Of a DNA stretch of 64,000 bases, positions 53,901 through 63,667 are shown piece by piece. The stretch's first letter is position 1. Every line of letters begins with the position of its first letter. The translations under genes were made by a program, and so were the position numbers. The DNA comes from Collinsella sp. TF08-11AT (GTDB lineage: Bacteria > Actinomycetota > Coriobacteriia > Coriobacteriales > Coriobacteriaceae): positions 207,072 through 271,071 of the forward strand of contig NZ_QSRL01000002.1 of assembly GCF_003437035.1 (NCBI RefSeq), read 5' to 3'. Below the pieces are notes generated by a model. That model had not been told where the DNA came from. It saw only the letters and a program-made list of their open reading frames with translations, and made no database searches.

Positions 53901-55009
53901 TTGCCGGAGGAAACGCTTCCGCTGGAACAAACATTGCCCAGTACGCCCCCAACGGCACGTATGCTCAAAAGTGGATTGCCGCCAAGCAGTCTAATGGTAC
54001 GTATCTCATTGAGAGCGCTCTGAGGCCCGGTTTATATCTTGGATCGAGAGGATCCGGCGCGTCTAATGGTGTAAACGTTGAGCTAAGCTCTAATGAGGGC
54101 GCCTCTCACTTCGCCCTGTTGGGTACGTCCCCGTCGGTCGCAAAATGTGATGACATCCTCCCGAAGGGTTATTTCACGCTCAGTCCCGCTTGTAGCTCCA
54201 CCGGTAAGGTCATTGACGTTGCCGGCGGCTCAAACTCCAATGGGGCAAATGTCCAGCTTTACAGCAGCAACGGAACGCTTGCTCAGCTGTTTAGCTTCGA
54301 ATATTATGATGGCTACTATGTTATCCGTAATGCAAAGTCTCAAAAGGCGCTCGATGTTGATAGCGGCAATCTTATTCCTGGCACCAATGTTCAGCAGTGG
54401 GCCTGCGATTCCGATAATGCCAATAGGCTGTTTGCTGCGATCGATAATGGCGACGGCACGTACTCTTTTGTGAGCAAGTCAACTGGCTTGGCTTTGGATA
54501 TTGTTGGAGCCTCTGATTCCAATCAGGCAAATCTGGACGCTTATCTTCCCAATGGAACCGCCGCTCAAAAGTTCTCGCTTCATCGGGTCAGTGAGTTTTT
54601 GGATGAAGGTGCCTATTCTTTCGAGTCGGACACGAGTTCAAAAGTCCTGAATGTTTCCGGCGGATCTATGAGGGACGGCGCTGCGGTCCAGCTATACGCA
54701 TCAAACGGTACGTTCGCTCAAAAATGGTATGTGAGCAAGATTGCTGGGCTGGACAACGAATACGAGATTAAGTGCATCGGCTCTGGAAAAGTGCTCTCTC
54801 TGACTGATGGGGGAAAGCTGGTCCAGCTGACATCTAGCGGTGCGGATTCTCAGCGGTGGCGCAGTACATTGTCTGGCGGCAAGATCGCTCTGCAAAACGC
54901 GGCTACAGGGCAGTATCTCTGTGCTTCTGGCTCTTCCGCGTCGTTGGGAATGGTCGATTCACCTGAATTGCCTGGCGTTCGGTTTAAGGTGAAGAGTCTT
55001 TCTGTTTGA
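50921..55009 (+). CDS. Secreted GH25 lysozyme with RICIN repeats
   Basis: 1362 residues from the ATG at 50921 (TAGG nine bases upstream); an ATG at 50915 is an alternative. Signal peptide 1-28 (SSLLVALGLLCSLGATPVFA). Here the catalytic domain is N-terminal: GH25 muramidase, residues ~105-305, with Asp109 in VIDVSEWQGSIDW and the active pair Asp199/Glu201 in FYDLESFYD, and the family ending near VDMNAFSS. About 21 RICIN repeats follow to the C-terminus, several degenerate. GH25 enzymes cut the glycan strand between N-acetylmuramic acid and N-acetylglucosamine. No anchor motif. Confidence 0.9.
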   Translation: MRKKTCLASSLLVALGLLCSLGATPVFADDGSLPVDASLEERLAYGEAHPADDSNDYTAGSSMEDEPLAAALDDRSASGSPYWGGTNASKVFYNGYGEVFASPALKVIDVSEWQGSIDWNKVNNSGVDAVILRFGYSTSHFDKQFERNLREVRRLGIPFGVYIFSTAQNSNDAASEAYFTQQIVSKYSLYDLSLPIFYDLESFYDSKGNAISPNSASAYEGIVNAYFNTLSGFGINNVSIYSGRWYADTYLKAASVRPRVSWIAEYGPKLRTSFSCAGQYGWQYTSSERLDGITANTVDMNAFSSADFVNVVNLPDYAFADGTYYIDSIAQDSSSVTVGDDGQLSLFHAQGSSNQRFRLESAGSGAYRIKSESTGQYLSVEGDKAQSGSSVIQAAYAQDNRQLWHIRVADSGFYIQSALGNWALDLCNGSTEDGTSVRIWAPNKSDAQRFTFASSSTVETDKAFVIKSALNSQLVMDINGGSSDDRARLQIYTANNSQAQMFTFKQVGNGLYEIVNVNSGKPFEAQGGSVSNGGAISQYSSNGTSAQHWSVIDCGNGKYSFINSKSGKAIDVPSANGVSGSALQIYTYNGSDAQKWTLASARTVRQQLDDLAASSRGLVKEDAEYAIGSLSERQVLDISGGSANSGANLQVYASNATPAQRWTFTYDKNGYVTITNVGSRKVLDVSGGSKKAGANVQQYASNGTWAQKWILVNCGDGSVKICSALKTDFVLDLAGGATSNGANAQVYDDNGTDAQRFRLYTAGDVSKGQTIDSQSAIVTAPDGRVFDVTSGSMDSGAAIQLYSPNGTIAQGFGFEYDAGKGLYAIKSAKSYRYLYAQDGDIVPGAAVKQGSGSPSSSNYYWAIEDAGNGSYRIANAGSGCALGVNAFGKLVTVSRGDSCELSVAFAPSSFKCLRSEQDAKAKAHVSDLAGGEYLVSSSKNCSFVLDVAGGSKGNSANIQLYRPNMTNAQRWVVSHDDKGYVTFTNVGSHKVIDVAGGNASAGTNIAQYAPNGTYAQKWIAAKQSNGTYLIESALRPGLYLGSRGSGASNGVNVELSSNEGASHFALLGTSPSVAKCDDILPKGYFTLSPACSSTGKVIDVAGGSNSNGANVQLYSSNGTLAQLFSFEYYDGYYVIRNAKSQKALDVDSGNLIPGTNVQQWACDSDNANRLFAAIDNGDGTYSFVSKSTGLALDIVGASDSNQANLDAYLPNGTAAQKFSLHRVSEFLDEGAYSFESDTSSKVLNVSGGSMRDGAAVQLYASNGTFAQKWYVSKIAGLDNEYEIKCIGSGKVLSLTDGGKLVQLTSSGADSQRWRSTLSGGKIALQNAATGQYLCASGSSASLGMVDSPELPGVRFKVKSLSV

Positions 55010-55250
55010 TTGCAGACGGTGTTCAGATGAACTTATGAACCAAATGCCCCATTCTGTTTGTATGTCACCCTCTGTTGCAAAATAAGGTTAATTTCCTTGC
55101 AGTGGATAATAAGGTATTTATTCGTTTTGTATTGTGCTTGCGGTGGCTACTGCAAATCCTTCTTCCAGTTCCATTTTTTATCTACTCGCATAGGCTATTC
55201 ACTTGACGGGTTGTTAGGTCCTTTAGGCTTTCTTTTCTCATGGAGACACA

Positions 55251-56702
55251 TTGGCTAATATTAAACAAAATATTTTTTATAACGTTTCGTACAGGGTTTT
55301 TCAGCTTGTCCTACCTCTAGTTACAGCGCCCTATATTTCGCGAGTGCTCGGGGCTAAAGGCGTGGGATTATTTTCATACACAAATGCAATTGCTTCTTAT
55401 TTTTTGTTATTTGCGATGCTTGGCATTTCCACTCATGGAGTGAGGGCGATAGCTGCTGTTTCCCATCAAGCAAAGGATAAACTGTACGCTAAATTTTGGA
55501 GCCTATACCTTGGACAATTGATCATGGCGGTTGCGTCATTATCTGTCTATTTATTGATTGGTCCGCTTACTTCTGCCGATATCGAGTACTACCTATGGTT
55601 GCCCCTGCTTATCTCCGGTGCTTTTGATTGTTCATGGTATTTATTCGGAACTGGCGAGTTCCGAATCCCAACTTTGATTAATTATTTGGTCCAACTTATC
55701 ACAACCATATCTATTTTTGTATTTGTTAGAACAATGCATGATGTGGGTTGTTATATCATGATCAGTTCCATTTCCTCATTTGCTTCCGCTTTATTAATAG
55801 CATTTTGCGTTTTTAATAATGTGAGGATTAAAATCGTTTCTATTTCGGCGATCTGTTTTGAGCTGAAAAAATCATTCGGTCTCTTTATTCCGGCAATTGC
55901 GGTTAATGTCTACACATCAATTGATAAAGTCATGCTTGGCCAGTTATCAGGCATGGCTGAAAATGGCTTATATACGTATGCAGATAAGCTTGTTTCAATT
56001 ATTACCGCTGTTTTAGCTGCTTTCTGCACGGTTTTACTTCCTACAATGACTGAACTGTATTCGAGTCGGCGTGATGATGATGCTTTTAAATTGCTTGATT
56101 ATTCTCTCTGGATCATGCAAGCCATTTCATGGGGGCTATTTACCGGATTGTTCGTTTGTGCCGACACCCTGGTTCCTTTATTCCTCGGTATTGAATATTT
56201 AGCATGTGTCCCTGCCTTAAGAGTTTTGTCCTTACGCATTCCCATTTTGGGTGTGACGTATGTACTTGGTAACCAGTTTCTTCTTCCTAAAGGGTTCGAT
56301 AATATTTATACCAAAGCTGTATATTGCGGTGCATTTGTTGATTTAGCTTTGAATTTTGTATCTATTCGATTGCTAGGGGGTCTTGGCGCATCAATTAGCA
56401 CAGTACTTGCTGAAGCTATTGTTTTAATTGTTGAGTGGAGGTTTGTTTCAAAAAATATTGATTCAATTAAGTTTTTTGCGTATTTGCTTGAATATGCCTT
56501 TGTATCGTTAATGACTATACTTTTTTCTGCTGGCGTTTGCTACCTCGTTGCTTGTTTCGTTGATTCCATTCTGATCAAGTTGATAGTAAATGTTATTGGC
56601 TGCCTTCTGTTTTATCTTGTATTGGGTATCATGATTTCAAACAGACTGAATAATAGCTATATCGAGAAACTATTATTGAATTTAAAAGCTGGATTAAAAT
56701 GA
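55251..56702 (+). CDS. Polysaccharide flippase, Wzx-like (MATE/MOP superfamily)
   Basis: 483 residues from a TTG at 55251 with GGAGA seven bases upstream; no in-frame ATG fits. About twelve to fourteen membrane helices; the N-terminus QNIFYNVSYRVFQLVLPLVTAPYISRVLG is typical of oligosaccharide flippases (split here: FQLVLPLVTAPYISRVLG). It moves lipid-linked repeat units across the membrane in Wzx/Wzy-type synthesis. Markedly AT-rich codon use. It heads the plus-strand transferase operon and overlaps the next GT2 gene by 4 bases. The 55010-55250 gap is AT-rich and shows no gene or clear terminator. No Wzy polymerase is seen in the window. Confidence 0.88.
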   Translation: MANIKQNIFYNVSYRVFQLVLPLVTAPYISRVLGAKGVGLFSYTNAIASYFLLFAMLGISTHGVRAIAAVSHQAKDKLYAKFWSLYLGQLIMAVASLSVYLLIGPLTSADIEYYLWLPLLISGAFDCSWYLFGTGEFRIPTLINYLVQLITTISIFVFVRTMHDVGCYIMISSISSFASALLIAFCVFNNVRIKIVSISAICFELKKSFGLFIPAIAVNVYTSIDKVMLGQLSGMAENGLYTYADKLVSIITAVLAAFCTVLLPTMTELYSSRRDDDAFKLLDYSLWIMQAISWGLFTGLFVCADTLVPLFLGIEYLACVPALRVLSLRIPILGVTYVLGNQFLLPKGFDNIYTKAVYCGAFVDLALNFVSIRLLGGLGASISTVLAEAIVLIVEWRFVSKNIDSIKFFAYLLEYAFVSLMTILFSAGVCYLVACFVDSILIKLIVNVIGCLLFYLVLGIMISNRLNNSYIEKLLLNLKAGLK

Positions 56703-57754
56703 TTAAAAATACTACCTCAATTATAATTCCCGTTTTTAATACTAGTGTTGATGCGCTCGACAGATCGATTCGTAGCGCCATATTTCAATCGGCTCCTCTC
56801 GAGATTCTGGTTGTTGACGATGGCTCGAATGATATAACAGCTTCTTATCTCGATGATAACTTTGCGCATCTTCAAAATGTGACAGTTATTCATAAATCTA
56901 ACGGTGGCGTTTCGAGTGCTCGAAACGTTGGACTTGAATACGCCCAAGGCGAATTCATAGCTTTCCTTGATGCAGACGATGAACTTAAGCTCAATTTTCT
57001 ATCAGACGCAATTAAAATCCTTGAAAATACCGAGATCGATGCAGTTTTCGGTGGACTTGAGCACATAATGGCTGATAGAAGCGTCTGCTATGAGCAATGT
57101 CAATTCTTTAATAGTGAAAACGATTACATTTTAATAGAAAAGGATAAAGTTGATGTATTGCGCGCATCGCTTTTCGATCGATTGGCTTTAGTCGATATTG
57201 GTTTATCGCCTGCGATGTACGTAAGCAATTGCTCGGCACTTTATAGAGCTTCTTCAATAACAGGCATTAGATTTAGCGAAGACATCGTTATTTCAGAGGA
57301 TCGACTTTTTAACTGGAGTGTTTTTGATAATGTCGAATGTATTGCTCTCTCTGGGCAGGTTTGGTATCGATACTATCAAAACGAGTCGTCTTCGTCCATG
57401 AGGTTGCGACCAAACGCTGCCATCGAACTAGCTAATACGGCGCAAGCCTTTCTGGATCATTCGGCTAACGCTAGCAGTTATTTACTGCACAGCGTATCCT
57501 TGGGTTTATATGAATGCTATAAGCAGGCCTTGAATTTTAGTATTTTTAGGGCCTCTGCGTCTGATTTTGTTTCTATAACAGGAGAATCAAAATCTGCATA
57601 TGTAAAAAAAATACTTACTGCGCCCCCTTTTCAGCATTTATTTAAGAACTGCAAAATTGACTCATATGCTTTTGCAATAATTTCCATTATGGTCAAACTT
57701 CGTTTGTATTGCCTCGTCTATTACTGTGAAAGCTTCTATCATTTCATTCACTAG
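56699..57754 (+). CDS. GT2-family glycosyltransferase
   Basis: 351 residues. GT-A signature: TSIIIPVFNTSVDALDRSIR, LVVDDGSNDITASYL, SNGGVSSARNVGLEYAQGEF and the DxD-type FLDADDELKL. The C-terminal half is helical and less conserved. It overlaps wzx (ATGA). It probably adds one sugar of the repeat unit from a nucleotide donor; the sugar is not known. AT-rich like its neighbours. Confidence 0.87.
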   Translation: MIKNTTSIIIPVFNTSVDALDRSIRSAIFQSAPLEILVVDDGSNDITASYLDDNFAHLQNVTVIHKSNGGVSSARNVGLEYAQGEFIAFLDADDELKLNFLSDAIKILENTEIDAVFGGLEHIMADRSVCYEQCQFFNSENDYILIEKDKVDVLRASLFDRLALVDIGLSPAMYVSNCSALYRASSITGIRFSEDIVISEDRLFNWSVFDNVECIALSGQVWYRYYQNESSSSMRLRPNAAIELANTAQAFLDHSANASSYLLHSVSLGLYECYKQALNFSIFRASASDFVSITGESKSAYVKKILTAPPFQHLFKNCKIDSYAFAIISIMVKLRLYCLVYYCESFYHFIH

Positions 57755-57773
57755 CTATTACAAGGCGGTAACT

Positions 57774-58616
57774 ATGGAATACATAAAATCGCATTTTGCA
57801 GCTGGGATAGTGTTGTTTAATCCAGATTATTCCTTCGTAAACCGTACGATCGCTCATCTTTCAAATCAAGTTGACTTGATTATATTAGTTGACAATTCAG
57901 CCGATAGTCATGCCGATGAGTTGGTTGAGCTAGATACTAGTAGAGTTATCTATAGACCAAATTTAAAAAATCTGGGTATTGCGTCCGCACTGAACAGCAT
58001 TGTTGAAATTGCGCATGACTATAACAAGGATTGGGTTCTTACGCTGGATCAGGACTCGGATGTTGTCGATGACTACCTCAGTAGCCTGTTTTCCTCTGTT
58101 CCTGAATCCTCTAATATTGGCATTGTTGGTTGCCGCTTTTTTGATAGCAATACTGGCCAGATATACGGGTCCTCTGGGTATAGCGAGTGGTGTATTACAT
58201 CAGGTTCTGTTTTGAGATACGAGGCATGGAAATCAATTGGGGGCTTTAGGACTTGGCTGTTTATTGATAGAGTTGATAATGTATTTTGTTTCGATCTTCA
58301 AGAGAACGGCTGGTCAACTTATATTTCTGACGGAGCTTATTTAAAGCACTCTCTTGGCTATACAACAACACGTTCCTTTTTTGGGCATTCTTTTGTTTGC
58401 ATGAATTACTCATCATTTAGACGTTTCTATATTTATAGAAACGATTATTTTTATCATCATCTAATCAATGATTTTTCCGGCTTTTCTTTTTACAAAAAGC
58501 TGTTTTACGATTTGATTGTTATCATGTTGTTTGAGGAAGATAAAGTCCACAAAATCGTGGCAATTTTCAACGGTGTGAGAGACGGCAGGCGGCAAGTCAG
58601 TAGACGCTTGAAGTAG
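57774..58616 (+). CDS. Rhamnosyltransferase-type GT2
   Basis: 280 residues from the ATG at 57774 (AAGGCGG upstream); the frame extends back to 57726 without a site. It matches the rhamnosyltransferase subgroup: AAGIVLFNPDYSFVNRTI, the VDNSADSH region, NLKNLGIASALNSIVEIA and VLTLDQDSDVVDDY with the acidic metal site. It fits the dTDP-rhamnose supply encoded by rmlA and rmlB downstream. It ends just before a bidirectional terminator. Confidence 0.83.
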   Translation: MEYIKSHFAAGIVLFNPDYSFVNRTIAHLSNQVDLIILVDNSADSHADELVELDTSRVIYRPNLKNLGIASALNSIVEIAHDYNKDWVLTLDQDSDVVDDYLSSLFSSVPESSNIGIVGCRFFDSNTGQIYGSSGYSEWCITSGSVLRYEAWKSIGGFRTWLFIDRVDNVFCFDLQENGWSTYISDGAYLKHSLGYTTTRSFFGHSFVCMNYSSFRRFYIYRNDYFYHHLINDFSGFSFYKKLFYDLIVIMLFEEDKVHKIVAIFNGVRDGRRQVSRRLK

Positions 58617-58621
58617 CGTAT

Positions 58622-58667
58622 ACCGAGCAAAGTGTAGAATTACGCTACTGCACTTTGCTCGGTTTTG
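58622..58667. terminator. Bidirectional terminator between convergent transferase genes
   Basis: ACCGAGCAAAGTG (58622-58634) and CACTTTGCTCGGT (58651-58663) form a perfect 13-bp stem ending in TTTT on the plus strand. An overlapping GTAGCGTA/TACGCTAC pair (58613-58620 and 58641-58648) could form an alternative structure. Confidence 0.8.
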
Positions 58668-58672
58668 CATGA

Positions 58673-59608
58673 TTAAATCATTAATGCAATTATCATTCCC
58701 AGGTTACCTATGGCGTCGTTCCTCCATGCGTTTGCTTCGGAAATTTTTCTGACTATTTGACTTCGTTTGCACTCTTTAAGCTGTAAATATGAATCAAGAT
58801 TGTTTCGATAAGTGGGATTCAAATCTTGGTAGAAAGTCGCTTTAAACTCTTCCGCTTGTTCTAAAGTGTCTAACATGTGTTTATTCATTTGTTTTAAAGA
58901 GAGTAATGCTCTGAATATCGATCTTTTTTGTGCTCCGACTGAATTATTACCATGCTGACGATAGGAAATTGTGCTTTGAGGAACATAGATGCATTCGCCA
59001 AATGCTGATGCGATCAAAGAAAGCCACCAATCATGCATTATTATCCTATCAGCGTTTAATACGGGCCTTGCTGCGAGTTTCTTCAGCGGTTCGTTGATCA
59101 TCATGGTGCAACCGGTCACGAGGCATGACGATAGAAAGTAACCGAAGTCTCGCTTGTCGGCTTTCATTCCCGAAAGCGATAAAAAAGATTGATCAATTAC
59201 ATTTAACTTAGAGTCAACAACTCGTAAATCGGTTGAAACAAGGATTGGCTTGCAGCTCGTTCCTGTTTCGGCCTCCTTCATTGCGGCCAAGGTGATTTCT
59301 ATTTTATTGGAGTCCCATATATCGTCTTGGTCAGAATACATAAGATATGGTGCATTTGCTAATTGCGTAAGCGCCAAAAAATGATCTCTAGCACATCCGA
59401 ACGACCGTCCATTTAGAACTATTTTTATTCTGTGGTCATTCACTGCGGCGGCAGTCGCTATTTCTAAAGAGCGGTCGGTAGAGTTGTCATCAGAAATTAA
59501 TAATTCCCAGTTTTTAAATGATTGATTTTGGATTGATTTGATTTGTTCATTTAGATAGTTTTCACCGTTAAAAACAGCCATAACAATCTGAACTAATGGT
59601 CTAGACAT
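58673..59608 (-). CDS. GT2-family rhamnosyltransferase-like enzyme, opposite strand
   Basis: 311 residues. GT-A features: VQIVMAVFNGENYLNEQI, LLISDDNSTDRSLEIA, the donor-site YSDQDDIWDSNKIE and a later IMHDWWLSLIAS; SDQDDIW plus HDWW is typical of alpha-1,3-L-rhamnosyltransferase-type proteins. AGGGATGA precedes the ATG. The only minus-strand gene in the 55-64 kb block, with its own terminator and promoter region. It resembles the product at 60750 and may be a duplicate or an independent insertion. Confidence 0.85.
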   Translation of the reverse strand: MSRPLVQIVMAVFNGENYLNEQIKSIQNQSFKNWELLISDDNSTDRSLEIATAAAVNDHRIKIVLNGRSFGCARDHFLALTQLANAPYLMYSDQDDIWDSNKIEITLAAMKEAETGTSCKPILVSTDLRVVDSKLNVIDQSFLSLSGMKADKRDFGYFLSSCLVTGCTMMINEPLKKLAARPVLNADRIIMHDWWLSLIASAFGECIYVPQSTISYRQHGNNSVGAQKRSIFRALLSLKQMNKHMLDTLEQAEEFKATFYQDLNPTYRNNLDSYLQLKECKRSQIVRKISEANAWRNDAIGNLGMIIALMI

Positions 59609-59701
59609 TCTATCATCCCTATATCCTTTATCTGTGTAACCTTAGCCTGTTATCGATTATCTATTAAACTGAACTAAATATTCGATATGAAAGGTTTGTT
59701 T

Positions 59702-60745
59702 GTGAGTTCACGTATCGCTATGAGCATAATAGTTCCTTGCTATAAAGTTGAAGAATACCTTCCGCGATGTATCGAATCTCTGGTTAATCAGACACTTGAT
59801 AATATAGAGCTTATTTTCATCAATGATGGCTCGCCAGATAATTGTTTATCTATTTTAAAGTCTTACCAAAAGGAGTACGCCTCAAAGATTGTAATTATAG
59901 ATAAGAAAAATGAGGGTGTCTGGGCTGGGCGTTGGGATGCCATTAATATAGCCAATGGCGAGTATATTGGTTTTTTGGATAGCGATGACTATGCGCTCCC
60001 TACGTTTGCTGAGGACCTGTATAACTCGGCGTCCTGCTCAGATGCAGATGTGGCCGTTTGTGGGTTCGATCGCATTGATTTGGATTCACAAAAGGTTCTG
60101 TCGAGGGAGATGTGCTCCAATAGGAGTGATTTTAGAATTGAAGACGAGCCTGGACGACTTGTCGAGCTAAACGGGGCGCCATGGAATAAATGTTTTAGGG
60201 CTGGAATTTTGAAATCTCTTAAAGATCTTTCCGACCCCCCGGCGGTTCTAGATGACCTATGCTTTCATCTAATTGCATATAACAAAATGAAAGGAAAGGT
60301 TACCTTTGTTCCGAAGTCTCTTGTTTGCTATATGGTGCGCCCCGGTTCAATTATTAATTCAGTGAAAGTTTCTCAAATTGACGCAATCAAGAACTCCTTT
60401 TTGGAGATTAAAACGAGATATGTAACCGAATCGCCTAGTTATATTGAGGCGCTGGACGCTATTGCATTTCTTCACCTAGGAGTGTCTTTTGCATTTCGCA
60501 TTGCCTCCTCGTCTAACTCTTCAGTTTTATCCGATTATTTAAGGTCGATTACTAAATTCTTGGATCAAGAATTTACAACTTGGAGGAATTCACCCTATAT
60601 CAATTTCCCTTATGCTGTTCAGCACGGTAATTCCTATTTCAAATTATTGGTAGTCAATGCGTTATTTAAAATTCAGATGATGCCGCTGTTTTTTACAATT
60701 TATAATTTTATGATTAATAAATTGCACGTTGATATCAAGTGGTAG
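59702..60745 (+). CDS. GT2-family glycosyltransferase
   Basis: 347 residues from the GTG at 59702, preceded by GAAAGG at 7 bases; the ATG at 59687 includes that site and is less likely. GT-A motifs: MSIIVPCYKVEEYLPRCIES, LIFINDGSPDNCLSILK, and EYIGFLDSDDYALPTF. C-terminal half helical, as in capsule and EPS transferases. Starts a new plus-strand unit continuing into the 60750 gene. Confidence 0.86.
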   Translation: MSSRIAMSIIVPCYKVEEYLPRCIESLVNQTLDNIELIFINDGSPDNCLSILKSYQKEYASKIVIIDKKNEGVWAGRWDAINIANGEYIGFLDSDDYALPTFAEDLYNSASCSDADVAVCGFDRIDLDSQKVLSREMCSNRSDFRIEDEPGRLVELNGAPWNKCFRAGILKSLKDLSDPPAVLDDLCFHLIAYNKMKGKVTFVPKSLVCYMVRPGSIINSVKVSQIDAIKNSFLEIKTRYVTESPSYIEALDAIAFLHLGVSFAFRIASSSNSSVLSDYLRSITKFLDQEFTTWRNSPYINFPYAVQHGNSYFKLLVVNALFKIQMMPLFFTIYNFMINKLHVDIKW

Positions 60746-60749
60746 TTAT

Positions 60750-61664
60750 ATGATTTATGATGCTGATTGTCCGAATGTAGTCGTTGTTTTATCCACATTT
60801 AATGGACTTGACCATCTCAAAAATCAAATTGACAGCGTTCTTAGCCAAACCTATCCCGGTATCCGTCTTCTAGTTCGCGACGACGGCTCTACTGATGGAA
60901 CGCGTGACCTTCTGGCTACTTACAAAGATGACATGCGTGTCCAATGTGAGTTCGGCGAGAATCTAGGTGTCGTACAGTCGTTTTATACCGCCGCTCAAAT
61001 TGCTGCCGCTGATTGTGATTATCTCGCTTTCTGTGATCAGGACGATGTGTGGTATCCCCATAAAATCGAGCGCGCGGTTACACGATTGGAGTCATATAAG
61101 AATAGGCGTGAACCAATCGCCTATTGTTCCGAATACCGTTTCTGCGACGGGGAGCTTAATCCAACTTGTATTTCTCGTTTAAATGACGGCCACCTTAGCT
61201 TTCAAAGAACTCTCTTTGAAAATAAAACTTCGGGCAATACGCTTGTTATCAATAAAATGCTTCTGAATGAGTATTTGGCTTCTGGTTGTGATGACGTTAC
61301 CTGGCATGATTGGTGGATAGCCTTGATTGCATATTCTATTGGTTCAGTTATTTTTGATGACTACTGTTGTCTTGATTATCGGAGGACCGGAAACAACGTT
61401 AGCCCTACTGGGGCTGGCTTCCTTTCTCTACTAAAATATAGGTATGAATATTTTTTTGGATCCGGAAACCTTCATATGATTTCATCGCAACTTAGAAAGC
61501 TCGAACGGTTGTACGGTATGCGGATGGACCCTGATAAGCTTAAGGTGCTCCAGTTATTCAATTCTGGGCCTAGAATCAGAAAGGCAGTGTTTCCATCGAG
61601 GCTTCGAGAGAAGTATTCAGATGAGTTATTTCTTCGGCTTCTATTTTTGATAGGGTGTTTATAG
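60750..61664 (+). CDS. GT2-family rhamnosyltransferase-like enzyme
   Basis: 304 residues from the ATG at 60750, four bases after the preceding stop; a TTG at 60729 would overlap it. Motifs: VVVVLSTFNGLDHLKNQIDS, LVRDDGSTDGTRDLL, FCDQDDVWYPHKIE and VTWHDWWIALIAYS. The DQDDxW plus HDWW combination is shared with the 58673 product and points to rhamnose transfer. Last AT-rich gene before the GC-rich rml block. Confidence 0.85.
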   Translation: MIYDADCPNVVVVLSTFNGLDHLKNQIDSVLSQTYPGIRLLVRDDGSTDGTRDLLATYKDDMRVQCEFGENLGVVQSFYTAAQIAAADCDYLAFCDQDDVWYPHKIERAVTRLESYKNRREPIAYCSEYRFCDGELNPTCISRLNDGHLSFQRTLFENKTSGNTLVINKMLLNEYLASGCDDVTWHDWWIALIAYSIGSVIFDDYCCLDYRRTGNNVSPTGAGFLSLLKYRYEYFFGSGNLHMISSQLRKLERLYGMRMDPDKLKVLQLFNSGPRIRKAVFPSRLREKYSDELFLRLLFLIGCL

Positions 61665-61706
61665 TCAATCTAGAGCCTTGTTAGTGATTTCTTTGGAGAA
61701 TTATTT

Positions 61707-62606
61707 ATGAAAGGCATCATCCTCGCCGGCGGGTCCGGCACGCGCCTGTACCCGCTCACGCTCGTGACCTCCAAGCAGCTGCTGCCGGTCTACGACAAGC
61801 CCATGATCTACTACCCGCTGTCCACCCTCATGCTGGCGGGCATCCGGGACATCCTTGTCATCTCCACGCCGACGGACCTCCCCAACTTCGAGCGCCTGCT
61901 CGGGGACGGCTCGCGCTACGGCGTGGACCTCTCCTACGCCGAGCAGCCCTCGCCGGACGGCCTGGCGCAGGCCTTCACCATCGGCGAGGGGTTCATCGCC
62001 GGCGAGCCGTGCGCCCTCGTGCTCGGCGACAACATCTTCTACGGCAACGGCCTCAGCCGCCACCTGACGCGCGCCGTCCAGAACGCCGAGTCGGGCCGCG
62101 CCACGGTGTTCGGCTACCACGTGGACGACCCCGAGCGCTTCGGCGTCGTGGAGTTCGACGCGCAGGGGAGGGCCGTGTCCATCGAGGAGAAGCCCGCCGA
62201 GCCCAAGAGCTCCTACGCCGTCACCGGCCTGTACTTCTACCCGGGCGACGTGGCCGCCAAGGCCCACGAGGTCGAGCCCTCGGCCCGCGGCGAGCTGGAG
62301 ATCACCACGCTCAACCAGATGTACCTGGAGGAGGGGACGCTGTCCGTGGTGACCCTGGGCCGCGGCTACGCGTGGCTGGACACCGGCACCATGGAGAGCC
62401 TGCACGAGGCCGCCGAGTTCGTCCGCGCCGTCGAGCACTCCCAGGACCTTCCCGTGTCCGTTCCCGAGGAGATCGCCTGGGAGAACGGCTGGATCACGAC
62501 CGCCGAGCTGGAGGAGGCAGCGAAGGCCTACGGCAAGTCGGTCTACGGGCGGCACCTGAAGAAGGTCGCCGCCGGCGAGATCGTCAACAGCCCGCGCGAG
62601 TACTAA
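61707..62606 (+). CDS. rmlA: Glucose-1-phosphate thymidylyltransferase
   Basis: 299 residues, full length. It makes dTDP-glucose from glucose-1-phosphate and dTTP, the first step to dTDP-rhamnose. Signature: [20 protein letters not shown] (nucleotide-binding loop), [19 protein letters not shown], and [13 protein letters not shown] with the metal-binding Asp. TTTGGAGAAT precedes the ATG. Third codon positions are almost all G or C, in sharp contrast to the AT-rich genes ending at 61664. Confidence 0.97.
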   Translation: MKGIILAGGSGTRLYPLTLVTSKQLLPVYDKPMIYYPLSTLMLAGIRDILVISTPTDLPNFERLLGDGSRYGVDLSYAEQPSPDGLAQAFTIGEGFIAGEPCALVLGDNIFYGNGLSRHLTRAVQNAESGRATVFGYHVDDPERFGVVEFDAQGRAVSIEEKPAEPKSSYAVTGLYFYPGDVAAKAHEVEPSARGELEITTLNQMYLEEGTLSVVTLGRGYAWLDTGTMESLHEAAEFVRAVEHSQDLPVSVPEEIAWENGWITTAELEEAAKAYGKSVYGRHLKKVAAGEIVNSPREY

Positions 62607-63653
<1,047 letters not shown>

Positions 63654-63667
63654 GAGGGGATAGAACT

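Noticed and set aside
39858..55009. Possible CRISPR or DNA satellite in the repetitive block
   Set aside because: The periodicity (~130-150 bases) is that of diverged coding repeats preserved at the protein level; there are no identical short direct repeats with unique spacers.
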